Shown here: positions 1 to 11,107 of the stretch, in pieces
Position numbering within the stretch: the first letter of the stretch is position 1
Layout of the letters: every line of letters starts with the position of its first letter
NCBI GenBank assembly: GCA_947627615.1
Contig: CANQWS010000002.1
Location: 62,001-126,000, forward strand
Length of the DNA: 64,000 nt
Source: an uncultured Muribaculaceae bacterium
Lineage (GTDB): Bacteria > Bacteroidota > Bacteroidia > Bacteroidales > Muribaculaceae
Direction: 5' to 3'
Notes under the pieces: model-generated
The model's database searches: none
Told to the model about the DNA's origin: nothing
The model's input: only the letters and a program-made list of their open reading frames with translations
Made by a program: the position numbers and the translations under genes

Positions 1-603
1 TATTGACAGGCCTTCCTGCTGGCCGGTGCTGACGAGCTGCGGACGATAGACCTCTATGCCGTTGATGTACACCGAGTTCTCGTCATACGTTCCGCCCCTG
101 ACGGAGTATTGCGCCGAGAGCTCGTTGCTTGAGCTGACGCCCGGCATGGTCGTTATCATGGACTCCACGGCATTGCCCGAGGCGTCGGCGGCTCCCTTGC
201 GGTAGTCGTCCACATCCAGCTTCTGCATCGAGCCTGTCTGTTTCTTGATCTCGGTTACCTCCACTCCCTGAAGCTCGCGCGAGGACTCGCGCATGCGCAT
301 GTTGAGCGTAATGTCGCCCTTGGCATTGATCAGGGTGCGGCGTTCTTCGTTGTAGCCTATGCAGGTGAATATCACCACAATAGTGTCGCGCTGCGCGGTT
401 GTCAGGCGGTAGTCGCCTTCGAGTCCCGTGGTGGCTCCCAGAGCCGTGCCCTTTATCCGCACGGTGGCAAACTCCACCGGCTTTGAATTCTGGTCGGTCA
501 CCTTTCCGTGGATGGTCACGCCGGCGGCGTCGGCCATGGCCATGAGCGGAACAAGCAACGCGGCCAGAAGAGTCAGAATATGTCGCAAAGGATGTTTCAT
601 CAT
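1..603 (-). CDS. TonB-dependent receptor with carboxypeptidase-like N-terminal domain (partial)
   Basis: The gene starts at 603 or 600 (two consecutive ATG codons) and runs off the left edge, so only about 200 N-terminal residues are visible. A signal peptide (MKHPLRHILTLLAALLVPL...) is followed by a carboxypeptidase-D-like beta-sandwich domain (VTIHGKVTDQNSKPVEFATV, then IGYNEERRTL) and the start of a plug domain (MPGVSSSNELSAQYSVRGG, YINGIEVYRPQ). This order is typical of Bacteroidota outer-membrane receptors that import ligands with TonB energy. The substrate cannot be judged because the barrel and any SusD partner lie outside the window. Confidence 0.9.
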   Translation of the reverse strand, partial: MMKHPLRHILTLLAALLVPLMAMADAAGVTIHGKVTDQNSKPVEFATVRIKGTALGATTGLEGDYRLTTAQRDTIVVIFTCIGYNEERRTLINAKGDITLNMRMRESSRELQGVEVTEIKKQTGSMQKLDVDDYRKGAADASGNAVESMITTMPGVSSSNELSAQYSVRGGTYDENSVYINGIEVYRPQLVSTGQQEGLSI

Positions 604-687
604 TACTTCAACGTCAAAAAAGCCCTTTAATTATATATAAGGTGAGATTTTGGACCGCCGGAACCGCGCTTTGCCGAAATAATTCCG

Positions 688-695
688 TAATTTTG
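688..695 (+). promoter_or_regulatory. Putative -7 box for ugd
   Basis: TAATTTTG matches the Bacteroidota -7 consensus TAnnTTTG, 33 bp before the ugd start codon. The nearest upstream TTTG (670-673) is only 14 bp away, shorter than the usual spacing of about 20, so the -33 part is weak. Confidence 0.45.
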
Positions 696-727
696 CACCG
701 CAACAAAATCTCACACCAAGAAAAAAA

Positions 728-2038
728 ATGAACATAGCAATTGTAGGCACCGGTTACGTAGGTCTGGTCAGTGGCGCCTGTTTCGCCGAAGTGGGCATCG
801 ACGTGACCTGCGTGGACATCGACGCCGCAAAAATAGAGCGGCTGCGTCAGGGCGTGATCCCCATCTACGAACCGGGACTCGACGATCTGGTGCGCCGCAA
901 CTCCCAGGCAGGCCGCCTGCACTTCACCACGGACCTCGCCGGCTGCATCGACAGTGTCGACGTGGTGTTCTGCGCCGTGGGCACTCCCCCCGACGAGGAC
1001 GGCAGCGCCGACCTGAAATACGTGGAGGCCGTGGCCCGCACATTCGGCTCGCTCATCAACCGCTACACCATCTTCGTGACCAAGAGCACGGTGCCCGTGG
1101 GCACATCGCGCCGCGTCAGGCACGTCATTGACCAGGAACTGGCCCGGAGGGGCTGCAAGGTGGACTTCGACATGGCCTCCAACCCCGAATTCCTCAAGGA
1201 AGGCGCCGCCATAAAGGACTTCATGTCGCCTGACCGCGTGGTCATCGGCACGGACTCGCCCCGCGCACGCAAGGTCATGGAGCGCCTCTACCGCCCCTTC
1301 CTGCTCAACAACTTCCGCGTCATCTTCATGGACATAGCCTCGGCCGAGATGACCAAATATGCCGCCAACTCCATGCTCGCCACCCGCATCTCGTTCATGA
1401 ATGACATAGCCAACCTCTGCGAGCTCGTGGGCGCCGACGTCAACATGGTCCGCAAAGGCATAGGCACCGACGCCCGCATAGGCACCAAATTCCTCTATCC
1501 CGGCTGCGGCTACGGCGGCAGCTGCTTCCCCAAGGACGTGAAGGCCCTGTCCAGGACGGGACGGGACAACGGCTACCGCATGCGCATCATCGAAGCCGTG
1601 GAGGAAGTCAACGAGCTGCAGAAACGGGTGGTGTTCGACAAGCTCCGCCGTCAGCTCGGCGACCTCCGCGACAAGCGCATAGCCGTGTGGGGACTCGCCT
1701 TCAAGCCCGAGACCGACGACATGCGCGAGGCTCCCTCGCTCGTGGTCATTGACCTGCTGCTCAGGGAAGGAGCCAAAGTGACGGTCTACGACCCCGTGGC
1801 CATGGACGAATGCCGGCGCCGCTTGGGCGACCGCGTAACCTACGCCCGCGACATGTACGACGCCACAATCGACGCCGACGCCCTGGCGCTGCTCACGGAA
1901 TGGAAACAGTTCCGCATGCCATCATGGCGCGTGGTGCGCAAAGCCATGAAAGGCGACCTCGTGGTGGACGGACGCAACATCTACGAAGCCTCCGAGCTGG
2001 CCGAGGAAGGCCTCGTCTACAAATGCATAGGAAAATGA
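728..2038 (+). CDS. ugd: UDP-glucose 6-dehydrogenase
   Basis: A protein of 436 residues, the usual length for this family, which oxidises UDP-glucose to UDP-glucuronate with two NAD+ in the cytoplasm. The N-terminal NAD-binding motif GTGYVGLVSGACFAEVG, the central NPEFLKEGAA motif and the catalytic cysteine in GCGYGGSCFPKD (Cys266) are all present; the C-terminal UDP-binding domain begins near residue 315. UDP-glucuronate feeds capsule, exopolysaccharide or lipid A decoration. A DegT-type aminotransferase follows after 25 bp, so the two probably share a transcript and a cell-surface sugar role. Confidence 0.95.
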   Translation: MNIAIVGTGYVGLVSGACFAEVGIDVTCVDIDAAKIERLRQGVIPIYEPGLDDLVRRNSQAGRLHFTTDLAGCIDSVDVVFCAVGTPPDEDGSADLKYVEAVARTFGSLINRYTIFVTKSTVPVGTSRRVRHVIDQELARRGCKVDFDMASNPEFLKEGAAIKDFMSPDRVVIGTDSPRARKVMERLYRPFLLNNFRVIFMDIASAEMTKYAANSMLATRISFMNDIANLCELVGADVNMVRKGIGTDARIGTKFLYPGCGYGGSCFPKDVKALSRTGRDNGYRMRIIEAVEEVNELQKRVVFDKLRRQLGDLRDKRIAVWGLAFKPETDDMREAPSLVVIDLLLREGAKVTVYDPVAMDECRRRLGDRVTYARDMYDATIDADALALLTEWKQFRMPSWRVVRKAMKGDLVVDGRNIYEASELAEEGLVYKCIGK

Positions 2039-2063
2039 CAATCAACCGCTTAACCACACATAT

Positions 2064-3197
2064 ATGAACGAATGGATAAAGCTGTCGCTGCCCCACAAGA
2101 GCGGCAACGAGATGAAATGGATTGAAGAAGCCTACCGCGACGACTGGTTCGTGCCCCTCGGCCCTGCGGTCGACGAATTCGAGCGCCGTCTGCAGCGGTT
2201 TCTCGGCACCGACCGCCCCGTAGTGGCCCTCTCGGCCGGCACGGCAGCCATACACCTCGGCCTCATAATGCTCGGCGTCAAGGCCGGCGACGAGGTTATC
2301 TGCCAGGACCTCACCTTCGCCGCCTCGGCCAACCCTATATGCTATCAGGGCGCGCAGCCCGTGTTCGTGGACTCGGAGACCGATTCCTGGAACATGTCGC
2401 CCGAGCTGCTCCGGCTGGCCATAGAGAAGCGTCTGGAAGTGACCGGACGTCTGCCCCGCGCAATAGTGGCCGTGGACCTCTACGGAATGCCCGCTCGCCT
2501 CGACGAGATCCGCACCATAGCCGCCAATTACGGAATCCCCGTTCTCGAAGACTCGGCCGAAGCCATGGGCTCGGAATACAAGGGCGTCAGATGCGGCCTC
2601 TGGGGCGATTACGGCGTCATGAGCTTCAACGGCAACAAGATGATCACCACCTCCGGAGGCGGAGCCCTCATCTGCCCCGACGAGGAAGCCGCCCGCCGCG
2701 TCAAGTTCCTCTCCACCCAGGCTCGCGAGGACCGGCCCTACTACTATCATAAGGTGATAGGCTACAACTACCGCCTCTCCAACATATCGGCCGCCATAGG
2801 CTGCGGACAGATCGAGACCATTGACAGCCGCATTGCCCGCCGCCGCGAAATCCACCGCATCTACAGCGAGCACCTCGCCGACGTGGCCTCCGTCACCGTC
2901 CACGACAACGTATCGGCCGATTACGCATCCAACTTCTGGCTCACCACCATACTCATAGACCCCGCATGCGGACTCACCCCCGATCAGGTGCGCCTCCAGC
3001 TGCTCGACCGCCGCATTGAAACCCGCCTGCTCTGGCGCCCAATGCATCTCATGCCCGTGTTCGAGCGTGCGCCTTACTACGGCGGAGGTGCCGGTCAGGC
3101 CCTCTTCGAGCGTGGACTCTGCCTGCCCTCCGGCTCGTCGCTGACCGATGCACAGATCAGCCGCGTCATAGAAGCTCTGAAGGACATCCTCGGCTGA
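2064..3197 (+). CDS. DegT/DnrJ/EryC1/StrS family PLP-dependent aminotransferase
   Basis: A protein of 377 residues with the fold-type I aminotransferase pattern of nucleotide-sugar aminotransferases: ALSAGTAAIHLGL binds PLP phosphate, VLEDSAEAMGS holds the ring-binding aspartate, and SFNGNKMITTSGGGAL contains the Schiff-base lysine (Lys192). Members transfer an amino group from glutamate to a keto sugar during surface polysaccharide synthesis. The position 25 bp behind ugd suggests they work on related nucleotide sugars, but the exact keto-sugar substrate cannot be read from the sequence. Lys192 is intact, so a catalytic role is more likely than a regulatory one. Confidence 0.9.
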   Translation: MNEWIKLSLPHKSGNEMKWIEEAYRDDWFVPLGPAVDEFERRLQRFLGTDRPVVALSAGTAAIHLGLIMLGVKAGDEVICQDLTFAASANPICYQGAQPVFVDSETDSWNMSPELLRLAIEKRLEVTGRLPRAIVAVDLYGMPARLDEIRTIAANYGIPVLEDSAEAMGSEYKGVRCGLWGDYGVMSFNGNKMITTSGGGALICPDEEAARRVKFLSTQAREDRPYYYHKVIGYNYRLSNISAAIGCGQIETIDSRIARRREIHRIYSEHLADVASVTVHDNVSADYASNFWLTTILIDPACGLTPDQVRLQLLDRRIETRLLWRPMHLMPVFERAPYYGGGAGQALFERGLCLPSGSSLTDAQISRVIEALKDILG

Positions 3198-3256
3198 ACA
3201 TTTCAGGGCCGCAATCGTTTACATCTCAGTAAATCATCCGTTAAAACGAAACTGAA

Positions 3257-3697
3257 ATGAACAAGATTCTGACCACACTGCTCATGGCGCTTATAGCCGT
3301 CATGCCCATGGCCGCACGTGACCGCGTGTCACGCAACGTCAACGACCTCCCCGCAACCGCCCAGGCCACACTCAACAAATATTTCGCCAAATCCAACGTG
3401 AACCACATCAAAATCGATTCCAAGACCTTCGGCGGAAAAGAATATGACGTGATTCTCGATGACGGAACCGAGATTGAATTCGACAGCAAGGGCAACATGA
3501 AGGACATAGACGCCGGCACCAGGGGAATCCCCTCGGCAATGATTCTCAAACCCATCAGAGACTACATCAAAGCCAACTTCAAGGGCCAGAAGATAGTGAG
3601 CATGGAAGTGAAAAGCAACAAGTACGAGATTGAGCTCTCCAACGGAGTTGACCTCGAATTTGACCGCAACGGCAACTTCCGCAAGGTCGATTATTAG
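3257..3697 (+). CDS. PepSY-like (DUF2874-type) secreted protein
   Basis: A protein of 146 residues with a signal peptide ending near AAR (residues 1-20), then two similar halves of about 60 residues. Each half pairs a helix (ATLNKYFAKSNV; PIRDYIKANFKG) with a strand pattern of the type YDVILDDGTEIEFDSKGN / YEIELSNGVDLEFDRNGN. This duplicated layout is that of the PepSY-like, putative beta-lactamase-inhibitor-type proteins common in Bacteroidota. They are periplasmic or surface proteins of unknown function. The gene stands alone, 59 bp after the aminotransferase. Confidence 0.75.
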   Translation: MNKILTTLLMALIAVMPMAARDRVSRNVNDLPATAQATLNKYFAKSNVNHIKIDSKTFGGKEYDVILDDGTEIEFDSKGNMKDIDAGTRGIPSAMILKPIRDYIKANFKGQKIVSMEVKSNKYEIELSNGVDLEFDRNGNFRKVDY

Positions 3698-3725
3698 CAC
3701 TCCCCCAACTTATCCCCTTCTACGG

Positions 3726-3759
3726 TCGCCGCTCCGCACTCCAAGAGTCAGGGCGGCGA
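3726..3759 (+). terminator. Possible terminator after the PepSY-like gene
   Basis: TCGCCGC (3726-3732) pairs with GCGGCGA (3753-3759) across a 20-nt loop that itself contains ACTC/GAGT. It begins 28 bp after the stop codon and is followed by a T-containing stretch, but there is no clean poly-U tract. Confidence 0.35.
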
Positions 3760-3788
3760 TTGCTGTTCATTCCCCTCAACCAATTTGT

Positions 3789-3815
3789 CTGATTGGCCCA
3801 ATTTAGTCCAATCAG
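3789..3815. repeat. Perfect 8-bp inverted repeat
   Basis: CTGATTGG (3789-3796) and CCAATCAG (3808-3815) are exact reverse complements with an 11-nt loop. They sit between the convergent PepSY-like gene and rpmH, just before a GGGACA array, and could be part of a terminator or of the repeat element. Confidence 0.5.
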
Positions 3816-3820
3816 CCCCC

Positions 3821-3852
3821 CGGGACACCGGGACACTGGGACAGCGGGACAT
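3821..3852. repeat. GGGACA array, four direct copies at 8-bp period
   Basis: GGGACA starts at 3822, 3830, 3838 and 3846, each followed by two variable bases. This is the most regular member of a family of GGGACA/TGTCCC arrays seen at about eight other places in this window. It lies in the gap between the PepSY-like gene and rpmH. A nearby imperfect inverted repeat (GACCGG ... CCGGTC, 3875-3900) may extend the structure. Confidence 0.8.
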
Positions 3853-3937
3853 CGCCCGGGATAATAGCGCAACGACCGGCTCCATCTGATGGGACCGGTC
3901 ATCGGTAAGGGTTCACAGAAATGTTAGCCCGTAATGC

Positions 3938-4093
3938 TTATTTGCTGGCTATAGAGCAGCTAACAGTGAGGCGCAGACGGCCTTTGGCACGACGGCGGGC
4001 AAGCACCTTGCGGCCATTGGCTGTTGACATACGTTCACGGAATCCATGCTTGTTGACTCTCTTTCTGTTAGAAGGTTGAAATGTTCTTTTCAT
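3938..4093 (-). CDS. rpmH: Ribosomal protein bL34
   Basis: A short reading frame of 51 residues starting [20 protein letters not shown] and continuing [19 protein letters not shown], an unmistakable bL34 signature: basic, conserved over its whole length, part of the large ribosomal subunit. The C-terminal tail ([12 protein letters not shown]) is a little longer than in Proteobacteria, as is usual in Bacteroidota. A strong promoter lies upstream at 4140-4170. No rnpA follows it here, unlike the rpmH-rnpA order of many bacteria. Confidence 0.97.
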   Translation of the reverse strand: MKRTFQPSNRKRVNKHGFRERMSTANGRKVLARRRAKGRLRLTVSCSIASK

Positions 4094-4139
4094 TGCCGTA
4101 ACTTATTTTTTCGTTTTTGATTATTCACAATTCGGAGTG

Positions 4140-4170
4140 CAAATTTAGGCATTTTTCCCAACACCTGCAA
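4140..4170 (-). promoter_or_regulatory. rpmH promoter
   Basis: On the minus strand TAAATTTG (4140-4147) is a perfect TAnnTTTG -7 box, and TTG (4168-4170) lies exactly 20 bp upstream. This is the canonical Bacteroidota spacing; the -7 box ends 46 bp before the rpmH start codon. Confidence 0.75.
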
Positions 4171-4219
4171 CATTCCGCCCCCCAAATCTGCGGTTCTGCT
4201 CTGAAAAACACTGAAAAAA

Positions 4220-4253
4220 TGTCCCGTCTGTCCCCTGCGTCCCGGCGGGACAG
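4220..4253. repeat. TGTCCC/GGGACA array with inverted arms
   Basis: TGTCCC at 4220 and 4229, GTCCC at 4239, then GGGACA at 4247. The outer CTGTCCC (4228-4234) and GGGACAG (4247-4253) can pair. It lies in the gap between rpmH and the end of mutB and belongs to the dispersed family described in the findings. Confidence 0.75.
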
Positions 4254-4277
4254 CTTTCAGGCCCCTGCCCCAAAGCA

Positions 4278-4310
4278 TCGGCCCGGATACCGCGATGGAC
4301 CCCGGGCCGA
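4278..4310 (-). terminator. Stem-loop downstream of mutB
   Basis: TCGGCCCGG (4278-4286) and CCGGGCCGA (4302-4310) form a perfect 9-bp GC-rich stem with a 15-nt loop, 37 bp beyond the mutB stop codon. There is no clear U tract on the minus strand, so termination activity is inferred from position and stem strength. Confidence 0.5.
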
Positions 4311-4346
4311 TTTATTGTGACACTGATGTCGGTGATTCAGCGGAGC

Positions 4347-6482
<2,136 letters not shown>

Positions 6483-6521
6483 TGTTTGATATTCGATAAT
6501 GGATGGGGTGAAACTGACGGA

Positions 6522-8375
6522 TTATTTGAGAAGACGCTTGTTGAAGTCACGAAGCACATCAAGCACATTGCAGCGTACATGCACGTAATCGTTGATGCCG
6601 AGGGCCTTGAGCTCGTCCATGCAGGCGGGAGCGCCGGCAACCACGAACTCTGCGCGGCCGTTGAGATACTTGTAAGCTTCGGGAGCGAGGGTGGCGTATT
6701 CGTCATCGCTGGAGCAGAGCACAACCACGTCGGCGCCCTTTTCCATAGCGGCATCTATGCCCTGTTCCACGGTATCGAAACCGAGATTGTCAATGATTTC
6801 GTAGCCGGCACAGCCGAAGAAGTTGGTGGAGAACTGTGCGCGGGCCAGACGCATGGCCAGATTGCCTATTGTGAGCATGAACACCTTCGGACGGTTGGAT
6901 GCAGCCTCGGTGGCCAGACGAAGGGCCTCGAAATCGCTTGCAGCACGGGCCACGGGCAGACCGCCTTCGGCCTTTTCGCCCTCATCGCCGTGGTGACAGC
7001 CGCATCCGCAGCCGGCGCCGGTTTCAATCTTGTCGGCGGCCATTTCGTTGATGTTGGGATACTGGTTGGTTCCGAGAAGGATTTCCTTGCGACGGGCCAC
7101 GTCCGTGTGACGTTTCTCCGAAGTCTCGCGCACGGCTTTCTGTATCGAGCCGTCGTTGAGCTGAGCGAGGAAACCGCCGTTGTCCTCCACACCGATGAAC
7201 ACTTTCCAAGCCTGTTCGGCTATGGCCACGGTGAGGGTCTCCACGTAGTAGCTTCCGCCGGCGGGGTCAACCACCTTGTCCAGATGGCTCTCTTCCTTGA
7301 GAAGGAACTGCTGGTTGCGGGCTATGCGCTCCGAGAATTCATCCGGTTTCTTATAAGGAGTGTCGAAGGGGGTGACTGTGATGGAGTCAACGCCTGCCAG
7401 GGCGGCCGACATACATTCGGTCTGGCTGCGGAGCAGGTTCACGTAGGCGTCGTAGATGGTCTGGTTGAAGCGCGAGGTGGCTGCATGCACGGCCATCTTG
7501 CAGTCGGCATCGTCCACGCCGTACTGCTTCACAACCTGCGCCCAGAGCATGCGGGCGGCACGGAATTTGGCAAGCTCCATGAAGTAGTTGCTCGAAACGC
7601 CCATGTTGAATTTGATGCTGCGAGCCACTTCGGCTGCGTCCACGCCCTTGTCAGTGAGCATGGTGAGCCATTCGGCGCCCCAGGTCAGAGCGTAGCCGAG
7701 TTCCTGATAGATGTAGGCGCCGGCGTTGGAGAGCATAACGCTGTCAACGGCGAGCACCTTCAGTCCGGGCACGTCCTTCACGTCGTTGAGCAGCTCCACG
7801 GCCATTGCGGCGATGTCGCCGGGGAATTCGGTGCCGTGCTTGAGGGCCTTGCGGAAGGGATTGAAGTCAATCGAGCCGCGGAATTCCATCTCTGCGCCTG
7901 CGGCCTTGATGTAGTCCACGAGAACCTTTGCGAATGCGAGGGCCTTTTTGGGGCAGCAGTTGAAGTTGAGTTCCACAGCACCCACGGCTATATCTTTGAG
8001 CAGGGTGTCGAGTTCTTCCTTTGTAGCGTCTTTAATACTGAATCCCAGTGAGTTCACGCCTTTATTGAGCACATCGAGGGCAATTTTGTTGGCCTCTTCG
8101 GCGCTGTCGGCAACGATTTCCTGACGGGTGAGCCAGTCATTGTCGGCGCGTGTGCCGCGCACGTAGGGATACTCGCCGGGGAGCGAGTCGGTTGTTTTCA
8201 GATCGGCTATGTCCTCCGCACGGTACATGGGCTGGACATTGAAACCTTCGTTTGTGCGCCAGACCAGTTTCTTTTCAAACGGGGCGCCCTTGAGGTCGGC
8301 CTCTACTTTCGCACGCCATTCTTCAGTGCTGACGGGCGGAAATTGGTCGAACAGTAACTCTTTCTTTTCTGTCAT
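6522..8375 (-). CDS. mutA: Methylmalonyl-CoA mutase, small subunit
   Basis: A protein of 617 residues, homologous to MutB along its length but without the DxHxxG cobalamin motif in its C-terminal Rossmann-like domain, as expected for the non-catalytic partner of the heterodimer. It starts MTEKKELLFDQFPPVSTEEW and precedes mutB by 39 bp. The linker between the barrel and the cobalamin-like domain contains a short cysteine/histidine cluster, CGCGCHH, at residues 456-462 followed by acidic residues. That cluster is not part of the catalytic fold and could bind a metal. Confidence 0.95.
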   Translation of the reverse strand: MTEKKELLFDQFPPVSTEEWRAKVEADLKGAPFEKKLVWRTNEGFNVQPMYRAEDIADLKTTDSLPGEYPYVRGTRADNDWLTRQEIVADSAEEANKIALDVLNKGVNSLGFSIKDATKEELDTLLKDIAVGAVELNFNCCPKKALAFAKVLVDYIKAAGAEMEFRGSIDFNPFRKALKHGTEFPGDIAAMAVELLNDVKDVPGLKVLAVDSVMLSNAGAYIYQELGYALTWGAEWLTMLTDKGVDAAEVARSIKFNMGVSSNYFMELAKFRAARMLWAQVVKQYGVDDADCKMAVHAATSRFNQTIYDAYVNLLRSQTECMSAALAGVDSITVTPFDTPYKKPDEFSERIARNQQFLLKEESHLDKVVDPAGGSYYVETLTVAIAEQAWKVFIGVEDNGGFLAQLNDGSIQKAVRETSEKRHTDVARRKEILLGTNQYPNINEMAADKIETGAGCGCGCHHGDEGEKAEGGLPVARAASDFEALRLATEAASNRPKVFMLTIGNLAMRLARAQFSTNFFGCAGYEIIDNLGFDTVEQGIDAAMEKGADVVVLCSSDDEYATLAPEAYKYLNGRAEFVVAGAPACMDELKALGINDYVHVRCNVLDVLRDFNKRLLK

Positions 8376-8434
8376 GATTAAGGTTAATGTATGGTAATAT
8401 TAATATATTATTGTGTTGTTGCAGATTCGGGTGC

Positions 8435-9313
8435 TCAGACAAATTTCTTTCTGTTAAACATGAATCCCCTGCCGAGATATTTTTCTCTGACCACGGGGTT
8501 CTCGGCCAGCTCTTCCGACGTTCCCTGGAAAAGAATCTTACCGTCGAAGAGCAGATAGGCCCTGTCGGTGATGTTCAGGGTCTCGTTGGCGTTATGGTCG
8601 GTGATGAGGATTCCTATGTTCTTGGCCTTCAGCTTGTGGACCACGGACTGGATGTCCTCCACAGCTATGGGGTCTACTCCGGCGAAAGGTTCGTCGAGCA
8701 TTATGAACTTGGGGTTGATGGCCAGACAGCGGGCTATCTCCGTTCGCCGCCGTTCGCCGCCGGAGAGGCGATCGCCGCAGTTGCGGCGCACTTTCTGGAG
8801 CGAGAATTCCTCTATGAGGGTCTCAAGCTTTTCCTTCTGTTCGGCTTTGGTCAGCGGGGTCATCTCGAGTACGGCGCGGATGTTGTCCTCCACGGTCATT
8901 TTGCGGAAAACGGAGGCTTCCTGCGCCAGATAGCCAATGCCGTTCTGTGCGCGGCGATACACGGGATAGTTCGTCAGGTCCTTGTCGTTGAGGTAGATGC
9001 GGCCCTCGTTGGGGGTGATAAGCCCCACTGTCATATAGAATGTGGTGGTCTTGCCGGCTCCGTTGGGTCCGAGCAGACCCACGATTTCGCCCTGGGTCAC
9101 GTTGATCGACACGTGGTTCACAACGGTTCGGCGGCCGTATTTCTTGACGAGGTTGTCCGTGCGCAGCACCATTTTCTCGGGTTCGCCCTGGGCGGGAACC
9201 GTTTCGGCGACTTCGGTGCTCTCCGCGCCTGTGGAGAGCTCGAAACCGGCTGCGTCGGCCACTTCACGGCGGGCTTCCCCGATGGGGTCTATGTCGGTGT
9301 TCTTGTCAGACAT
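8435..9313 (-). CDS. lptB: LptB-type LPS export ABC transporter ATP-binding protein
   Basis: The ATPase of the LptB2FGC machine that moves lipopolysaccharide from the inner membrane. Walker A (GPNGAGKTT), Q-loop ([18 protein letters not shown]), signature (LSGGERRR), Walker B (FIMLDEPF) and H-loop (LITDH) are intact. I place the start at 9313 (MSDKNTD), which overlaps the udk stop by 8 bp; this gives 292 residues. An internal ATG at 9172 ([13 protein letters not shown]) would give the classic LptB length of about 245, so the first 47 acidic residues are either a genuine extension or untranslated. The permease genes are not nearby. Confidence 0.9.
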   Translation of the reverse strand: MSDKNTDIDPIGEARREVADAAGFELSTGAESTEVAETVPAQGEPEKMVLRTDNLVKKYGRRTVVNHVSINVTQGEIVGLLGPNGAGKTTTFYMTVGLITPNEGRIYLNDKDLTNYPVYRRAQNGIGYLAQEASVFRKMTVEDNIRAVLEMTPLTKAEQKEKLETLIEEFSLQKVRRNCGDRLSGGERRRTEIARCLAINPKFIMLDEPFAGVDPIAVEDIQSVVHKLKAKNIGILITDHNANETLNITDRAYLLFDGKILFQGTSEELAENPVVREKYLGRGFMFNRKKFV

Positions 9314-9959
9314 TTTCGGATTCCGGTTGCTGTGATTTTTTCTGATGCTCCTTGCGCAGACGTCCTTCAATGTAGTCCGTAAGGAGGTTTATGGCCACGG
9401 TGTTGTTGCCGCCCTGAGGCACTATGAGGTCGGCGTAGCGCTTGGAGGGCTCGATGTACATGTTGTGCATCGGTTTGAGCACTTCCTCGTAGCGGTCGAT
9501 GACCATTTTGGGTGTGCGGCCGCGTTCCACGCAGTCGCGGGCTATGACGCGGATGAGGCGGTCGTCGGCATCGGCGTCCACGAACACCTTCACGTCCATC
9601 CTTTTGCGGAGTTCAGGCACTCCGAGCACGAGGATTCCCTCGACTATGACCACGTCGCGGGGCTCCACCCTGACGGTCTCGCTCTGGCGGGTGCAGGTCA
9701 GATAAGAGTACGTGGGCATCTCCACGGCCCGGCCCTGCCGGAGCATGTCGAGATGCTTTTCGAGAAGCGTCCACTCAATGGCGGCGGGCTCGTCGAAGTT
9801 GATTTTGCAGCGCTCTTCCGGCGGAATGTGGCTGGAATCCTTGTAATAAGAGTCCTGAGGCAGCACGGCCACTTCGCCTATGGGCAGACTGTTGATGATT
9901 TTGTTGACCACTGTGGTCTTACCCGAGCCGGTGCCTCCGGCTATACCGATTATTAGCAT
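9306..9959 (-). CDS. udk: Uridine kinase
   Basis: A protein of 217 residues with the uridine/cytidine kinase P-loop at the very N terminus ([12 protein letters not shown]), the substrate-site LPQDSYYKD motif and the [13 protein letters not shown] lid-region motif. It phosphorylates uridine and cytidine with ATP or GTP in pyrimidine salvage. Its 3' end overlaps the lptB start, so the two are translationally coupled although functionally unrelated. The C-terminal tail ([14 protein letters not shown]) is low complexity. Confidence 0.95.
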   Translation of the reverse strand: MLIIGIAGGTGSGKTTVVNKIINSLPIGEVAVLPQDSYYKDSSHIPPEERCKINFDEPAAIEWTLLEKHLDMLRQGRAVEMPTYSYLTCTRQSETVRVEPRDVVIVEGILVLGVPELRKRMDVKVFVDADADDRLIRVIARDCVERGRTPKMVIDRYEEVLKPMHNMYIEPSKRYADLIVPQGGNNTVAINLLTDYIEGRLRKEHQKKSQQPESENV

Positions 9960-9990
9960 AGTTCTATTTTCAGTGCTTTTAAGGTTGCCA

Positions 9991-9998
9991 CAAAGTTA
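9991..9998 (-). promoter_or_regulatory. Putative -7 box for udk-lptB
   Basis: TAACTTTG on the minus strand matches TAnnTTTG, 31 bp before the udk start codon. No TTG is found at the expected 20-bp distance. Confidence 0.45.
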
Positions 9999-10072
9999 GT
10001 CCATTTTATGCAAAATCCGAAATTATTATCCGTTTTTTGACTCCGGAGCGTGCTTTGGTGCGGAAAAAATCG

Positions 10073-10080
10073 TAGATTTG
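10073..10080 (+). promoter_or_regulatory. Putative -7 box for nfo
   Basis: TAGATTTG matches TAnnTTTG, 37 bp before the nfo start. TTTG at 10054-10057 lies 15 bp upstream, closer than usual. Confidence 0.45.
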
Positions 10081-10117
10081 CCCCGATGTTTCACTTTAAA
10101 GATGATTTTAACAGACT

Positions 10118-10963
10118 ATGAAATATGTAGGAGCCCACGTTTCGACCGGCACGGGCGTCAGTGCCGCGCCCGTCAATGCCCACGAGATTGGCGCGCGGGC
10201 GTTTGCCCTTTTCACCCGCAATCCGTCGCGCTGGCAGTCAAAGCCCATATCGGCCAAGGAGGCGGCGAAGTTCAAGGAGAAATGCGCCGAATTCGGCTAC
10301 ACGGCGGCCCAGATTCTGCCCCACGACAGTTATCTGATCAATCTCGGCTCGCCCGACGAAGAGGGGCTGGCCAAGTCGCGGGCTGCGTTTCTGGACGAGA
10401 TGCGGCGCTGCGAGCAGCTGGGGCTGACAATGCTCAATTTCCACCCGGGGTCGCACCTGCGCCGCATGGAGACCGACGAGTGTCTGGACCGGATAGCCGA
10501 ATCGATCAATCTGGTGCTGGCCGAGACCGAGGGCGTCAGGGCGGTGATTGAGAACACTGCCGGCCAGGGGTCAAATCTGGGATTCACTTTCGGGCAGATA
10601 GCGCGCATTATCGACGGGGTGACGGACAAGGAGCGCGTGGGTGTGTGCATCGATTCGTGCCATGCTTTCGCCGCGGGCTACGGCCTGAGCCGGCGTGAGG
10701 GCTACGAGGCGATGTGGCGGGAGTTTGACCGCGAGATCGGACTGAAATACCTGTCAGGGATGCACGTCAACGATTCAAAGCGGGAGCTTGGCTCACACGT
10801 TGACCGCCACGAGTCGCTGGGCCGAGGCATGATAGGGCCTGATTTCTTCAGCTTCATGATGAACGATGCGCGTCTCGACGGCATTCCCCTGATTCTCGAG
10901 ACTCCTGACGAGAGCCTGTGGCCTCATGAAATCGAGTGGCTCTACTCGCTCGTGGAGAGCTGA
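10118..10963 (+). CDS. nfo: Endonuclease IV (AP endonuclease)
   Basis: A protein of 281 residues, the usual length of the TIM-barrel zinc enzyme that cuts the backbone 5' to abasic sites in base-excision repair. Metal-ligand motifs are present in order: [28 protein letters not shown] and [20 protein letters not shown]. It is a single gene, convergent with the OmpA-type lipoprotein gene and separated from it by a GGGACA array and a strong stem-loop. Confidence 0.96.
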   Translation: MKYVGAHVSTGTGVSAAPVNAHEIGARAFALFTRNPSRWQSKPISAKEAAKFKEKCAEFGYTAAQILPHDSYLINLGSPDEEGLAKSRAAFLDEMRRCEQLGLTMLNFHPGSHLRRMETDECLDRIAESINLVLAETEGVRAVIENTAGQGSNLGFTFGQIARIIDGVTDKERVGVCIDSCHAFAAGYGLSRREGYEAMWREFDREIGLKYLSGMHVNDSKRELGSHVDRHESLGRGMIGPDFFSFMMNDARLDGIPLILETPDESLWPHEIEWLYSLVES

Positions 10964-10970
10964 AAGGAGC

Positions 10971-11000
10971 GTCCCGGTGTCCCACTGTCCCATTTGTCCA
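10971..11000. repeat. TGTCCC array
   Basis: GTCCC at 10971, TGTCCC at 10978 and 10986, and TGTCC at 10995, a spacing of 8-9 bp. It begins 8 bp after the nfo stop codon and belongs to the dispersed GGGACA/TGTCCC family. Confidence 0.75.
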
Positions 11001-11018
11001 ACTTGCTGAAAATAACGG

Positions 11019-11064
11019 ACGGGCTGCGGAGTGTTCTCTGAGCGAGATTGCCTCCGCGGCCCGT
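11019..11064. terminator. Bidirectional terminator between nfo and the OmpA-type gene
   Basis: ACGGGCTGCGGAG (11019-11031) pairs with CTCCGCGGCCCGT (11052-11064), a 13-bp stem with one G-U pair and a 20-nt loop, between two convergent genes. The right side continues AACGTTGTTATATT. It can serve either direction. Confidence 0.65.
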
Positions 11065-11107
11065 AACGTTGTTATATTCTGAGGTCTTTCGCCTGACCGA
11101 ATGGGAA

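Noticed and set aside
1550-1572. GGGACGGGACA inside ugd as a member of the repeat family.
   Set aside because: Only one full motif plus a partial one, and the encoded SRTGRDNGYRM segment has normal length for the family.
1893-3047. An open frame of 384 codons antisense to the aminotransferase gene.
   Set aside because: Same reason: a shadow of a well-supported gene in GC-rich DNA, with a composition (Gly/Val/His-rich) typical of antisense frames.
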